Below, one piece after another: positions 1 to 8,482 of a stretch of DNA of 64,000 bases (its first letter is position 1; the number at the start of each line of letters is the position of its first letter). This stretch comes from Rhodoferax sp. (GTDB taxonomy: Bacteria; Pseudomonadota; Gammaproteobacteria; Burkholderiales; Burkholderiaceae_C). The stretch spans positions 717,039-781,038 of the forward strand of contig NZ_JABBPD010000004.1 of assembly GCF_012927445.1 (NCBI RefSeq), read 5' to 3'. Under the pieces are notes generated by a model, which was not told where the DNA came from, did no database searches, and saw only the letters and a list, made by a program, of their open reading frames with translations. Position numbers and translations under genes: made by a program.

Positions 1-353
1 TGGGCAACGTCCGCGAGCTGGAGAACCTGCTGCATCGCGCCATCGCCTTGAGCGATGAAGATGACCTTCAGATTGAACCCTCCGTGCGGCAACCACTTCT
101 CCCGGCGTCATTTGCACCCCAGAGCGGCCCAGCGCCGCTGGACGACGACCAGATCAGCATCCCCAGCGATTTGCAAAGTCATTTGGACCGCCAGGAGCGT
201 GAAATACTGATCCAGGCCCTGCGTGAAACCGGCTTCAATCGCACGGCCGCAGCGGCCCGACTGGGGTTGAGTCTGCGCCAAATGCGGTACCGCATCGCCA
301 GGCTCAACATTGACACCCCGAACAACAGCGAATCGTCTGATGACCTCGCCTGA
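1..353 (+). CDS. pilR: PilR-type sigma-54 response regulator, C-terminal part
   Basis: Only the last 117 codons or so are present; the reading frame enters from the left edge with first full codon at position 3. It opens with GNVRELENLLHRAIAL, the end of a sigma-54 AAA+ activator domain (the GNVRELEN motif is typical). It ends in a Fis-type helix-turn-helix (ETGFNRTAAAARLGLSLRQM). The receiver domain and the GAFTGA loop lie outside the window. PilR activates type IV pilin transcription with RNA polymerase-sigma54. The assignment to PilR rather than another NtrC-like regulator rests on the ampD gene directly downstream, an order I recall from Comamonadaceae. The stop overlaps the ampD start region. 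Confidence 0.75.
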   Translation, partial: GNVRELENLLHRAIALSDEDDLQIEPSVRQPLLPASFAPQSGPAPLDDDQISIPSDLQSHLDRQEREILIQALRETGFNRTAAAARLGLSLRQMRYRIARLNIDTPNNSESSDDLA

Positions 354-936
354 ACCTTTGCACCCTACGCCGCTCTGGCTGGATGGCTGGTACCAATTTT
401 CGGGGCGGCTGGTCTCCCCCAATTTTGGGCCCCGCCCCAGGGGGACCCATGTTGATCTCATCGTGCTGCATTGCATCAGCCTTCCCCCGGGCCAGTACGG
501 CGGTGACGAGGTACAGCGCCTCTTTACCAACCAGCTCGACTGGCGCCAGCACCCCTACTTTGAAAGCATCGAGGGCATGAAGGTGTCGGCCCACTTTTAC
601 ATCCGCCGCAATGGTGACCTGCAACAGTTCGTCAGCGCCAACGACCGCGCCTGGCACGCGGGCGCCTCCAGTTACCGCCAACGGAGCAACTGCAACGACA
701 ACTCCATCGGCATAGAACTCGAAGGGGTTGCAGGAGACCGCTTTGAGGACAGCCAGTATGAAACACTGGCGGGTTTGTGTGCGGCCATCCTGCAACGCTA
801 CCCGATCACACAGATTGCCGGCCATGAACACATCGCACCGGGACGGAAAACCGACCCCGGAAATGGCTTCAACTGGCGACTGTTACAACGTTCGCTGGGC
901 TTGGCATCGCCCTACTTCCCGGATGGCCTTTTGTAA
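340..936 (+). CDS. ampD: 1,6-anhydro-N-acetylmuramyl-L-alanine amidase AmpD
   Basis: Cytoplasmic zinc amidase that cleaves the peptide from 1,6-anhydroMurNAc-peptides during murein recycling. The 198-residue length fits the family. Visible motifs are the first zinc histidine in DLIVLHCISLPPG, the catalytic/structural stretch YIRRNGDLQQFVSANDRAWH, and the second metal-ligand region AGHEHIAPGRKTDPG. No signal peptide is seen, as expected for AmpD rather than AmiD. I chose the ATG at 340, which overlaps the end of pilR by 14 nt; a TTG at 310 would add ten residues without family support. The enzyme limits the muropeptides that induce AmpC beta-lactamase where ampR/ampC exist. Confidence 0.93.
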   Translation: MTSPEPLHPTPLWLDGWYQFSGRLVSPNFGPRPRGTHVDLIVLHCISLPPGQYGGDEVQRLFTNQLDWRQHPYFESIEGMKVSAHFYIRRNGDLQQFVSANDRAWHAGASSYRQRSNCNDNSIGIELEGVAGDRFEDSQYETLAGLCAAILQRYPITQIAGHEHIAPGRKTDPGNGFNWRLLQRSLGLASPYFPDGLL

Positions 937-1046
937 AAAAATGTTTTCTGAATTTATTTAATCGCATCGCGTCCCCCCTGACGCGAACGACGCTGCCAGC
1001 GGTTCAAAAAAGCCAAACAGAGGCTGCATGCGGCACGGAAGCGCAA

Positions 1047-1063
1047 AAGCCTTCGCAAGGCTT
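1047..1063. other. Perfect stem-loop downstream of ampD
   Basis: AAGCCTT and AAGGCTT form a 7-bp stem with a 3-nt loop (CGC). No T-run follows on either strand, so it is not a convincing intrinsic terminator. A second perfect stem (CCGGTG/CACCGG, 5-nt loop) lies at 1119-1135. Otherwise 937-1200 shows no gene. Confidence 0.4.
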
Positions 1064-1215
1064 GGATTGACTGGCCTCAACCCATAATTCTCCGACTTGG
1101 CAAGGGGATCCGAAGGATCCGGTGGCACGCACCGGGGCGTCCCCCCTAGAAATTCACCGCCGCGCCAGCCACTGGATTTACGTGAACCCGTGAATTTTTC
1201 CAGACACATCAAGAT

Positions 1216-1231
1216 ACACTACCGGTAGTGC
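1216..1231 (+). promoter_or_regulatory. NrdR box 1
   Basis: The 16-mer acactaccggtagtgc resembles the NrdR box consensus (aCaCwAtATaTwGtgt). Its start is 31 bp before the start of a second box, close to the three helical turns typical of NrdR box pairs. It lies just upstream of the nrdA -35 element. Confidence 0.8.
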
Positions 1232-1260
1232 TTGAAATCAAGCAAGACCCCATATATAGT
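1232..1260 (+). promoter_or_regulatory. Probable sigma-70 promoter of nrdAB
   Basis: TTGAAA (1232-1237) and TATAGT (1255-1260) are separated by 17 bp, a good -35/-10 pair. Box 1 abuts the -35 and box 2 covers the -10, so bound NrdR would block RNA polymerase. Transcription would begin near 1267, leaving a leader of about 90 nt before the nrdA ATG. Confidence 0.7.
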
Positions 1261-1262
1261 GT
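1247..1262 (+). promoter_or_regulatory. NrdR box 2
   Basis: accccatatatagtgt fits the NrdR consensus, especially ATATATaGTGT, and overlaps the proposed -10 element. With box 1 it forms the standard double operator through which the dATP/ATP-sensing repressor NrdR controls ribonucleotide reductase genes. Confidence 0.82.
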
Positions 1263-1357
1263 GTCCTGCAGACAACGACAGACCATCCACACGCGGATCC
1301 GGTGCTGCGCCCAGAGACACGAAACCACCCAAAACACAGCTACAGACGAGGATATCT

Positions 1358-4294
1358 ATGCAGACAGCTTTGAATACACTTCCCGACCTCCAGACCGGGG
1401 CTCCTGGACAGCACGGCACCGATGGCGAAAGCAATGCGGCGGCGAATTCGCTGAGCCATTACCAAATCCTTCGCCGCAACGGCTCGGTGGTGCCTTTTGA
1501 GCCCAACAAAATCGCCGTCGCCATGATGAAGGCGTTCTTGGCGGTGCATGGGACGCAAGGTGCGGCCTCGGCCAGCGTTCGTGAAACGGTGGATGGTTTA
1601 ACGCAGGCCGTGATTCGCGCCCTGATGCGCTCGCGTCCCGGCGGCGGCACGTTTCACATTGAGGATGTCCAGGACCAGGTGGAACTGGGTCTGATGCGCA
1701 GTGGTCATCACGAAGTGGCCCGCGCCTATGTGTTGTACCGGGAAAAGCGCAACCAGGAACGCGCCAAAAAGGTGGTCGAAGAGACACCGCAAGCCCCCGT
1801 GCTGCACGCCCTGGACAATGGCAAGCGCATCGTGCTGGATCTGAACCGCCTGAAAGGCCTGATTGAGTCCGCCTGCGCCGGCTTGGGCGCCGACGTCAAG
1901 CCGGAGCCGATCATGGCGGAGACCATGCGCAATCTGTACGACGGCGTCCCGATGGACGAGGTGTACAAGGCCTCGGTGCTGGCCGCGCGCACGCTGATCG
2001 AGAAGGATCCCGATTACACCTATGCCACAGCACGGCTGCTGTTTCACACCATGGCCAAGGAAGCCTTGGGCCGGGATGTGGTGCAGGCCGACATGGCGCA
2101 AGCCTATGTCGATTACTTTCCGCAATTTATCCAGCAAGGGGTCGACAACGAACTGCTTGACGCCAAACTGCTTGAGTTCGACCTGCAACGGCTGGGCGCT
2201 GCGCTCAAGGCGGACCGGGATCTGAAGTTTGATTACCTTGGTTTGCAAACCCTGTATGACCGTTACTTTCTGCACATCGGCAAAACCCGCATTGAGTTGC
2301 CCCAGGCGTTCTTCATGCGCGTGGCCATGGGCCTGTCACTCAACGAGTCAGACCGCGAGGCGCGTGCCATTGAGTTCTACGAGACTCTCTCCTCCTTTGA
2401 CTTCATGTCCAGCACACCAACGCTGTTCAACAGCGGCACCCTGCGCTCGCAACTCTCCAGCTGCTATCTCACGACCGTGCCAGACAATCTGGAAGGCATT
2501 TACGACTCCATCAAGGAAAACGCACTGCTGTCCAAGTTTGCAGGCGGCCTGGGCAACGACTGGACGCGTGTGCGCGCCTTGGGCGCCCACATCAAGGGCA
2601 CCAATGGCGAGTCGCAAGGGGTCGTTCCGTTTTTGAAAGTGGTGAATGACACTGCCGTGGCAGTCAATCAGGGCGGCAAGCGCAAGGGCGCGGTTTGTAC
2701 TTACCTGGAAACCTGGCACCTTGACATCGAGGAGTTCCTGGAGCTGCGCAAAAACACCGGCGACGATCGCCGTCGCACCCACGACATGAACACGGCCAAC
2801 TGGATTCCTGACCTGTTCATGCGTCGCGTGATGGAAAAAGGCCAGTGGACCCTGTTCTCACCCAATGACGTGCCCGATCTGCACGACAAGTTTGGGATGG
2901 CATTCGAGAAAGCCTATGTGGCTTACGAAGAAAAAGCAGCGGCCGGAGAACTCAAACCCGCCCGCACTTTGCAGGCGGCTGACTTGTGGCGAAAAATGCT
3001 CACCATGCTGTTTGAAACCGGCCACCCCTGGATCACATTCAAGGACGCCTGCAACATCCGTTCTCCGCAACAACATTGCGGCGTGGTGCACTCCAGCAAC
3101 CTGTGCACGGAGATCACACTCAATACCAGCGACACCGAAACCGCAGTGTGCAACCTCGGTTCGGTCAACTTGCTGCAGCATTTGAAGGACAGCCCAGCCG
3201 GTGGCACCAAAGTGCTCGATCACGCCAAACTGCAAAAGACCATCACCACCGCGATGCGCATGCTCGACAACGTGATCGACATCAACTATTACGCCGTGCA
3301 AAAGGCACGTGACTCCAACATGCGCCACCGTCCAGTGGGCCTTGGGATGATGGCGTTCCAGGACAGCTTGTATGAGATGCGCACCCCTTACGCCAGCGAT
3401 GCAGCGGTGGAGTTTGCAGACCAATCAATGGAGGCCATCTGCTACTACGCGTACTGGGCCTCCACCGAACTGGCACGTGAACGGGGTCAGTACTCCAGCT
3501 ACAAAGGCTCGCTCTGGGACAAGGGCATCTTGCCCATCGACACCCTGGACATGCTGGCACGCGAGCGCGGTGGTTATGTCGAGGTGGATCGCTCTTCCAC
3601 CCTGGATTGGGACGCCCTGCGCCAGAAGATTGCAAAGGACGGCATGCGCAACTCCAACTGCACCGCCATTGCGCCCACGGCCACCATCTCCAACATCATC
3701 GGTGTGGACGCCTCCATTGAACCCTGTTTTGGCAATCTGTCCGTCAAGTCCAACTTGTCGGGCGAATTCACCATCATCAACAGCTACCTGGTGCAGGACC
3801 TCAAGCGCCTCGGGCTTTGGGACGATGTCATGGTCATGGACCTCAAACACTTTGATGGCTCCCTGAATCCGATTGATCGGGTTCCGGCTGAGATCAAGGC
3901 GATGTACGCCACCGCCTTCGAAGTGGAAACGCGCTGGTTGGTGGAGGCTGCATCGCGCCGCCAGAAGTGGATTGACCAAGCGCAATCACTCAATATTTAC
4001 ATGGCAGGCGCCTCTGGCAAAAAGCTGGATGACACCTACAAACTCGCCTGGATTCGTGGACTGAAAACGACCTACTATCTGCGCACCATGTCGGCGACCC
4101 ATGTGGAGAAATCAACCGTGACCGCCGGTCGAATGAATGCAGTGTCTTCCAGCAGTGAAACACACAGCGGCAATGTCGGCATGAGCGCCCTGGACGCGGC
4201 GGCCGCCGCTGCAAAAATGCAGATGGCATCCGGCCCGGCAACGGACATCAAGTTTTGTGGTGTTGATGATCCAACCTGCGAGTCTTGCCAATAA
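1358..4294 (+). CDS. nrdA: Class Ia ribonucleoside-diphosphate reductase, alpha subunit
   Basis: Reduces NDPs to dNDPs with the NrdB radical subunit. The 978-residue protein has an N-terminal ATP-cone (about residues 34-130) for dATP/ATP control, then the ten-stranded catalytic barrel. Redox and active-site motifs seen: SQLSSCYLTT and AVCNLGSVNL (the redox cysteine pair), SSNLCTEITLN (thiyl Cys and Glu), PTATISNIIG (substrate phosphate loop), and the C-terminal cysteine pair CESCQ. The ATG at 1358 follows a purine-rich RBS (GACGAGGA). The frame is open further upstream to 1232, but that would place the start inside the promoter. nrdB follows after about 130 nt with no terminator seen. NrdR boxes upstream suggest repression when dNTPs are ample. 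Confidence 0.96.
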   Translation: MQTALNTLPDLQTGAPGQHGTDGESNAAANSLSHYQILRRNGSVVPFEPNKIAVAMMKAFLAVHGTQGAASASVRETVDGLTQAVIRALMRSRPGGGTFHIEDVQDQVELGLMRSGHHEVARAYVLYREKRNQERAKKVVEETPQAPVLHALDNGKRIVLDLNRLKGLIESACAGLGADVKPEPIMAETMRNLYDGVPMDEVYKASVLAARTLIEKDPDYTYATARLLFHTMAKEALGRDVVQADMAQAYVDYFPQFIQQGVDNELLDAKLLEFDLQRLGAALKADRDLKFDYLGLQTLYDRYFLHIGKTRIELPQAFFMRVAMGLSLNESDREARAIEFYETLSSFDFMSSTPTLFNSGTLRSQLSSCYLTTVPDNLEGIYDSIKENALLSKFAGGLGNDWTRVRALGAHIKGTNGESQGVVPFLKVVNDTAVAVNQGGKRKGAVCTYLETWHLDIEEFLELRKNTGDDRRRTHDMNTANWIPDLFMRRVMEKGQWTLFSPNDVPDLHDKFGMAFEKAYVAYEEKAAAGELKPARTLQAADLWRKMLTMLFETGHPWITFKDACNIRSPQQHCGVVHSSNLCTEITLNTSDTETAVCNLGSVNLLQHLKDSPAGGTKVLDHAKLQKTITTAMRMLDNVIDINYYAVQKARDSNMRHRPVGLGMMAFQDSLYEMRTPYASDAAVEFADQSMEAICYYAYWASTELARERGQYSSYKGSLWDKGILPIDTLDMLARERGGYVEVDRSSTLDWDALRQKIAKDGMRNSNCTAIAPTATISNIIGVDASIEPCFGNLSVKSNLSGEFTIINSYLVQDLKRLGLWDDVMVMDLKHFDGSLNPIDRVPAEIKAMYATAFEVETRWLVEAASRRQKWIDQAQSLNIYMAGASGKKLDDTYKLAWIRGLKTTYYLRTMSATHVEKSTVTAGRMNAVSSSSETHSGNVGMSALDAAAAAAKMQMASGPATDIKFCGVDDPTCESCQ

Positions 4295-4423
4295 GGTCGT
4301 ACCGACTTTCATCTTGAATGCGATGTTGCGGAACAACACTCGCCAACACAATGTGGCCGCGATATGAATGAATACTTTTCATTTCATTTCGCTGCTCTCA
4401 TAATCTGCTGATTGGAATTATTT

Positions 4424-5554
4424 ATGTTGACCTGGGACGAAGAAGTCAAGCCCACCCCGCCATCGACTCCTGCACGCGACTCATCGAGCAGTCGTTCGGT
4501 TGAGTCCGCGTCAAGCGCAACGGTTTCAAGCAGTCCGCGGCGCGTCAATGCGGCGGACAAACGCATCATCAACGGCAAGACGGACGTCAATCAACTGGTG
4601 CCTTTCAAGTACAAGTGGGCGTGGGAAAAGTACCTCTCCAGCTGCGCCAACCACTGGATGCCGCAAGAAGTCAACATGACGCGTGACATTGCTTTGTGGA
4701 AAGACCCGAACGGCCTGACCGAAGACGAACGTCGCATCATCAAACGCAATCTGGGCTTTTTTGTCACGGCCGATTCACTGGCGGCGAACAATATTGTGCT
4801 GGGCACCTACCGCCACATCACGGCGCCTGAATGCCGCCAGTTTTTGTTGCGGCAGGCTTTTGAAGAAGCGATTCACACCCATGCCTACCAGTACATCGTA
4901 GAGTCTTTGGGCCTGGATGAAAGCGAAATCTTCAATGCCTACAACGAAGTCAAATCCATTCGCGACAAAGACGAGTTTCTGATTCCTTATATTGAAGCGA
5001 TCATGAACCCGGAGTTCAAAACCGGAACACCCGAGACCGACCAGACCCTGTTGAAGTCGCTGATCGTGTTTGCCTGCCTGATGGAAGGGCTGTTCTTCTA
5101 TGTCGGGTTCACGCAAATTCTGGCACTGGGCCGTCAAAACAAAATGACAGGCGCGGCCGAGCAATACCAGTACATCTTGCGCGACGAGTCGATGCATTGC
5201 AACTTTGGTATTGACTTGATTAACCAGCTCAAGCTCGAAAACCCCCACTTGTGGACCGCTGAGTTCAAGGCTGAAATCAAGGCGCTGTTCGAAGAAGCCG
5301 TGGAGTTGGAATACCGCTACGCGGAAGACACCATGCCACGGGGTGTGCTGGGCATGAATGCGTCCATGTTCAAGGGCTATCTGCGCTATATCGCCAACCG
5401 TCGGGCAACGCAGATCGGTCTTGAACCTCTTTTCCCCAACGAAGAAAACCCGTTCCCGTGGATGAGCGAAATGATTGACCTGAAGAAAGAGCGCAACTTC
5501 TTCGAGACCCGCGTCATTGAATATCAATCAGGCGGAGCGCTTTCTTGGGATTGA
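4424..5554 (+). CDS. nrdB: Class Ia ribonucleoside-diphosphate reductase, beta subunit
   Basis: The 376-residue R2 subunit houses the diiron-tyrosyl radical used by NrdA. Metal-ligand motifs are visible: [12 protein letters not shown] (Glu and His ligands, with the likely radical Tyr in AYQY), CLMEGLFFY (Glu) and [10 protein letters not shown] (Glu and His). The N-terminal 45 residues are Ser/Thr/Pro-rich and probably disordered. The C-terminal tail [10 protein letters not shown] is the type that docks on NrdA. I start at ATG 4424; a TTG at 4412 in frame is possible. The RBS is weak, so expression may rely on transcription from nrdA. Confidence 0.95.
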   Translation: MLTWDEEVKPTPPSTPARDSSSSRSVESASSATVSSSPRRVNAADKRIINGKTDVNQLVPFKYKWAWEKYLSSCANHWMPQEVNMTRDIALWKDPNGLTEDERRIIKRNLGFFVTADSLAANNIVLGTYRHITAPECRQFLLRQAFEEAIHTHAYQYIVESLGLDESEIFNAYNEVKSIRDKDEFLIPYIEAIMNPEFKTGTPETDQTLLKSLIVFACLMEGLFFYVGFTQILALGRQNKMTGAAEQYQYILRDESMHCNFGIDLINQLKLENPHLWTAEFKAEIKALFEEAVELEYRYAEDTMPRGVLGMNASMFKGYLRYIANRRATQIGLEPLFPNEENPFPWMSEMIDLKKERNFFETRVIEYQSGGALSWD

Positions 5555-5628
5555 GTTTTATATGACAACAAGAATTTCACAAATAGTTGATTGCCCCGCA
5601 GAGGGCACAAACTGTTTGTGCACCCGAG

Positions 5629-5662
5629 TTCATGGTGTTGGGTTCAATCCCAGCACCATGAA
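5629..5662 (+). other. 14-bp perfect hairpin between nrdB and the H1-like gene
   Basis: TTCATGGTGTTGGG (5629-5642) pairs completely, with one G-T, with CCCAGCACCATGAA (5649-5662) around the 6-nt loop TTCAAT. No T-tract follows, so it is not a standard terminator. The tip resembles a tRNA T-arm but there is no tRNA body around it. It may protect or end the nrdAB transcript, or mark the leader of the next gene. Confidence 0.6.
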
Positions 5663-5665
5663 TCG

Positions 5666-5691
5666 CTTCATGCTCTCCAACTCGCATGAAG
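5666..5691 (+). other. Second hairpin in the leader of the H1-like gene
   Basis: CTTCATGC (5666-5673) pairs with GCATGAAG (5684-5691) around a 10-nt loop. It ends 19 nt before the ribosome-binding site at 5711-5717, so it could shape the 5' end of the mRNA. Confidence 0.5.
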
Positions 5692-5722
5692 TGCTCTTTG
5701 TAAATTGATCAAGGAGAAAATA

Positions 5723-6316
5723 ATGGCAACTGCAAAAAAACCGGTCGCAAAAAAGGCCGTTCCCGCGAAGAAAGCTGTACCAGCAAAAAAAGTAGTCGTC
5801 GCCAAGAAGGCAACGCCTGCGAAGAAAGCCGCTCCAGCGAAAAAAGTAGTCGTCGCCAAGAAGGTAGCGCCTGCGAAGAAAGCCGCTCCAGCGAAAAAAG
5901 TAGTCGTCGCCAAGAAGGCAGCGCCTGCGAAGAAAGCCGCTCCAGCGAAAAAAGTAGTCGTCGCCAAGAAGGCAGCGCCTGCGAAGAAAGCCGCTCCAGC
6001 GAAAAAAGTAGTCGTCGCCAAGAAGGCAGCGCCTGCGAAGAAAGCCGCTCCAGCGAAAAAAGTAGTCGTCGCCAAGAAGGCAGCGCCTGCGAAGAAAGCC
6101 GCTCCAGCGAAAAAAGTAGTCGTCGCCAAGAAGGCAGCGCCTGCGAAGAAAGCCGCTCCAGCGAAAAAAGTAGTCGTCGCCAAGAAGGCAGCGCCTGCAA
6201 AGAAAGCTGCTCTAGCGAAAAAAGTAGTCGCCAAGACGACCTCGACCGCATCTTCGGCTCAGACCACCCTGAACCCGCAAGCGGCTTGGCCGTTTCCAAC
6301 AGCCAGCAAGCCCTGA
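5723..6316 (+). CDS. Histone H1-like, Lys/Ala-rich DNA-binding protein
   Basis: Almost the whole 197-residue protein is made of KKAAPAKK/KKVVVAKK units, the (S/P)PAKK-like composition of eukaryotic H1 tails and bacterial H1-like proteins such as AlgP and BpH1. It should be very basic, unfolded, and bind DNA or RNA without sequence preference in the nucleoid; this is family knowledge. The ATG at 5723 follows a strong RBS (AAGGAGA, 5711-5717). The last 30 residues (TTSTASSAQTTLNPQAAWPF) break the repeat and recur as a Pro/Trp tail in related proteins, as far as I recall. It is monocistronic, with hairpins upstream and a terminator downstream. Long open frames on the other strand are by-products of the repeat. 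Confidence 0.85.
   Translation: MATAKKPVAKKAVPAKKAVPAKKVVVAKKATPAKKAAPAKKVVVAKKVAPAKKAAPAKKVVVAKKAAPAKKAAPAKKVVVAKKAAPAKKAAPAKKVVVAKKAAPAKKAAPAKKVVVAKKAAPAKKAAPAKKVVVAKKAAPAKKAAPAKKVVVAKKAAPAKKAALAKKVVAKTTSTASSAQTTLNPQAAWPFPTASKP
5792..6223 (+). repeat. Eight tandem 54-bp units inside the H1-like gene
   Basis: Units begin at 5792, 5846, 5900, 5954, 6008, 6062, 6116 and 6170, each encoding 18 residues. Units 3-7 are identical at every base as read; unit 1, unit 2 and unit 8 carry one to a few changes. A partial ninth unit begins at 6224. Such identity predicts length variation by slippage or recombination without a frame change. Confidence 0.95.
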
Positions 6317-6335
6317 ACCACCCCGGTTCTGCGTC

Positions 6336-6367
6336 AAGCCCGGTGCCGAAAGACATCGGGCTTTTTC
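6336..6367 (+). terminator. Rho-independent terminator of the H1-like gene
   Basis: AAGCCCG (6336-6342) pairs with CGGGCTT (6357-6363), followed by a T-run on the plus strand, 20 nt after the stop codon. Between this and 6462 no gene is seen. Confidence 0.8.
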
Positions 6368-6462
6368 TTGCCTGCTAGCTACCGAGCAACTTCAAACGAC
6401 CCGTTGTGAAAATAGTGTCCAAGAACCCCGATGGGGAGTCGCACCAGATTTTTTACGCAAAC

Positions 6463-7524
6463 TCAGGGATAAAAAGCAAGCAAACGGTAGCCGGCAACCC
6501 GGTCCGCCGGGCCTGCCGTCTTGACCGCCAGGACGCGCGAAGCCGACCACTCGGCGCCAGCCGCCAGTGTGTCCGAGTTACCCCCGAGTTCGGTCGGCAA
6601 GAAAACACGCCGTACGACCGGCTGATCGAGTGAGTCCGTCAAAGTCAATTCGATGGCGGGTACGGCCAGTGCGATCGCTTCAGAATTTTTAACAGTCAAG
6701 TTAAGACGGTAGAAATCACTGTTCATTTTGATGAACGAGGAGCTGTCAATGGCGATTGACTCAATTCTCTGCAGCGGTGACAGGCTGCAGCTCAAGGGCC
6801 GGCAGAACGCCAACAACCAGGGCTTGAGGCCGGGTTCCAAGGCCACAATCCGGTCGCGCTCATGAAAAATGATTTGCCCTGACAGCCCAAGTAGCAGTAC
6901 CAGACTGAACAGACCCAACGTCACCCGCACCAGCGGTTTGCGCCAAACAGAACTACGACTCTGGTCTCGCATGAAAGAAACAGCGCTAAATTCAGCAAGG
7001 GGTTCAGCTTCAGGCTCGTCGAGATCAGGCTGAGCCACATCGGCGGGCCGGACTGCAGTTATCGCCGTCGCCGGGACTGACTGCAACACAAGTGTTTGCG
7101 CATCCAGCAACTCCATTGACAAAGAGATGGCTTCATCTACCGGAGAGATTTCATCCGGGATCGACTCTGGAGAATCCAGCTCGGCAACATTTTCTGCGAC
7201 AGTGGGAGCAACGAGCTCTGGCGCTGAACCTTGATCTTGATCTTCTGCCAATGCGGCCAGATCGCCCATCGGAGCCGAATTCAGTTCACTATCGTCTGAT
7301 GGGAAAGGGGAAATCGGCGTGTCGTTTGCGTCGCTCTGCGCCAACAAGGCCTCGCGCGCTGCTGCGGGCTCCCATTCTGTGGACGAGTCCGGCAACAGGT
7401 GAAGTGAAGCGTCAAATATGTCATCACATTGCCCGCAGCGAACCCATCCTTCGGAAATCCGAAGCTGGTCAGGCACGACCTTGAACAAGGTCTCGCAGGC
7501 CGGGCAACGTGTGATCAGGCTCAT
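6463..7524 (-). CDS. Zinc-ribbon and DUF3426 membrane protein
   Basis: 353 residues. The N-terminus is an MJ0042-type zinc ribbon with CxxC pairs at residues 7/10 and 30/33 (RCPACETLF, VRCGQCDDIF). A long acidic, low-complexity linker follows, then one membrane segment near residues 196-219 (VTLGLFSLVLLLGLSGQIIF). The C-terminal half is a DUF3426 domain, probably periplasmic, of unknown function (includes RLNLTVKNSEAIALAVPAIELTL). It is the last gene of the accB-accC-prmA group on the minus strand, 34 nt after prmA. A link to fatty-acid synthesis or translation is not shown by the sequence. Confidence 0.8.
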   Translation of the reverse strand: MSLITRCPACETLFKVVPDQLRISEGWVRCGQCDDIFDASLHLLPDSSTEWEPAAAREALLAQSDANDTPISPFPSDDSELNSAPMGDLAALAEDQDQGSAPELVAPTVAENVAELDSPESIPDEISPVDEAISLSMELLDAQTLVLQSVPATAITAVRPADVAQPDLDEPEAEPLAEFSAVSFMRDQSRSSVWRKPLVRVTLGLFSLVLLLGLSGQIIFHERDRIVALEPGLKPWLLAFCRPLSCSLSPLQRIESIAIDSSSFIKMNSDFYRLNLTVKNSEAIALAVPAIELTLTDSLDQPVVRRVFLPTELGGNSDTLAAGAEWSASRVLAVKTAGPADRVAGYRLLAFYP

Positions 7525-7558
7525 TTACAGCGAATTGTAGAGCCCATCCTGGCGCGAC

Positions 7559-8470
7559 TCAGCGCGTCGCGGTCATCAGTATCCAGCCTTCTTGCTGATC
7601 AGAAACTGCCAGTTGGCAATAGGGCGCGTAGGCGGCTTTCAACTCTTCCGTCTGACGTTCAAGAATGCCGGCCAAGACCAGCGAGCCGCCCGGGGCAACA
7701 CGCGACCACAACAGCGGGGCCAGTACCTTCAGGGGTGTCGCCAAAATATTGGCCAGCACAGTCCGGTATTCACCCGTCACGATGTCCGGCAAACCCGCGT
7801 TGAGGGTGACGCCATTGGCCTGCGCATTCAGCACGGTCGATTCGACAGCGGCGTCATCGATATCGACCGCATCAATGTCGTTGGCGCCATATTTGGCCGC
7901 ACCGATCGCAAGAATGCCCGAACCGCAGCCGTAATCCAGAACCCGACCCAACCCGATTGCACCTTCAGAAAGAGCGCTATCTGAATGACCGTGTTTTGCA
8001 ATCCATCGCAAACACATGCGGGTGGTGGGATGGGTACCGGTGCCAAACGCCAATCCGGGATCGAGCCGAATAATGGTGCGGGCTTGCTGGGGCGGTTCGT
8101 GCCAGGTCGGCACAATCCAGAATTCAGGCGTGATGTCCACCGGCGTGAACTGGGACTGGGTCAAGCGCACCCAATCCTGCTCCGGCACCTCCTGCAAACC
8201 CAGAATTTGGCAGTCGGCAAAGAAGTCCTGCGCCTTCAAAAGCGCCAGCGCCTCTTTGGCCAAGGCCTCCGTGGCGTACAGAGCCAAGACCCGAGAGCGC
8301 TGCCAGCCGCCTTTGGGCGGCGGCATACCTGGCTCGCCAAACAAAGCTTGCTCGGCATCGGTCTGGGCATCGGCATCTTCAACACTCACGCTCAAAGCGT
8401 CCAGTGCTTCAAGCGCATCACTCAAGGTCTCAACCCGGTTTTCCGGGCACATCAGGATTAATTCAAACAT
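7559..8470 (-). CDS. prmA: Ribosomal protein L11 methyltransferase
   Basis: SAM-dependent enzyme that trimethylates ribosomal protein L11. The 303-residue length is normal for PrmA. It has the N-terminal substrate-binding region (FELILMCPENRVETLSDALE), the characteristic LDPGLAFGTGTHPTTRMCL segment, SAM motif I DYGCGSGILAIGAAKYG, and the NILATPL motif that marks the family. It lies 12 nt after accC and is probably cotranscribed, an order common in proteobacteria. Confidence 0.95.
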   Translation of the reverse strand: MFELILMCPENRVETLSDALEALDALSVSVEDADAQTDAEQALFGEPGMPPPKGGWQRSRVLALYATEALAKEALALLKAQDFFADCQILGLQEVPEQDWVRLTQSQFTPVDITPEFWIVPTWHEPPQQARTIIRLDPGLAFGTGTHPTTRMCLRWIAKHGHSDSALSEGAIGLGRVLDYGCGSGILAIGAAKYGANDIDAVDIDDAAVESTVLNAQANGVTLNAGLPDIVTGEYRTVLANILATPLKVLAPLLWSRVAPGGSLVLAGILERQTEELKAAYAPYCQLAVSDQQEGWILMTATR

Positions 8471-8482
8471 GCAATACCGTAC

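Noticed and set aside
1119..1135. Small RNA or terminator in the ampD-nrdA gap
   Set aside because: The stem CCGGTG/CACCGG is short and no promoter or T-run was found around it.
5629..5662. tRNA or tmRNA 3' end
   Set aside because: The GGGTTCAATCCC tip resembles a T-arm, but the loop is 6 nt, and no acceptor, D or anticodon arm surrounds it.
5709..6356. Long open frames on the minus strand opposite the H1-like gene
   Set aside because: They arise because a 54-bp repeat without stops is open in several frames; composition (Phe/Ala or Arg/Leu repeats) is meaningless and there is no RBS.
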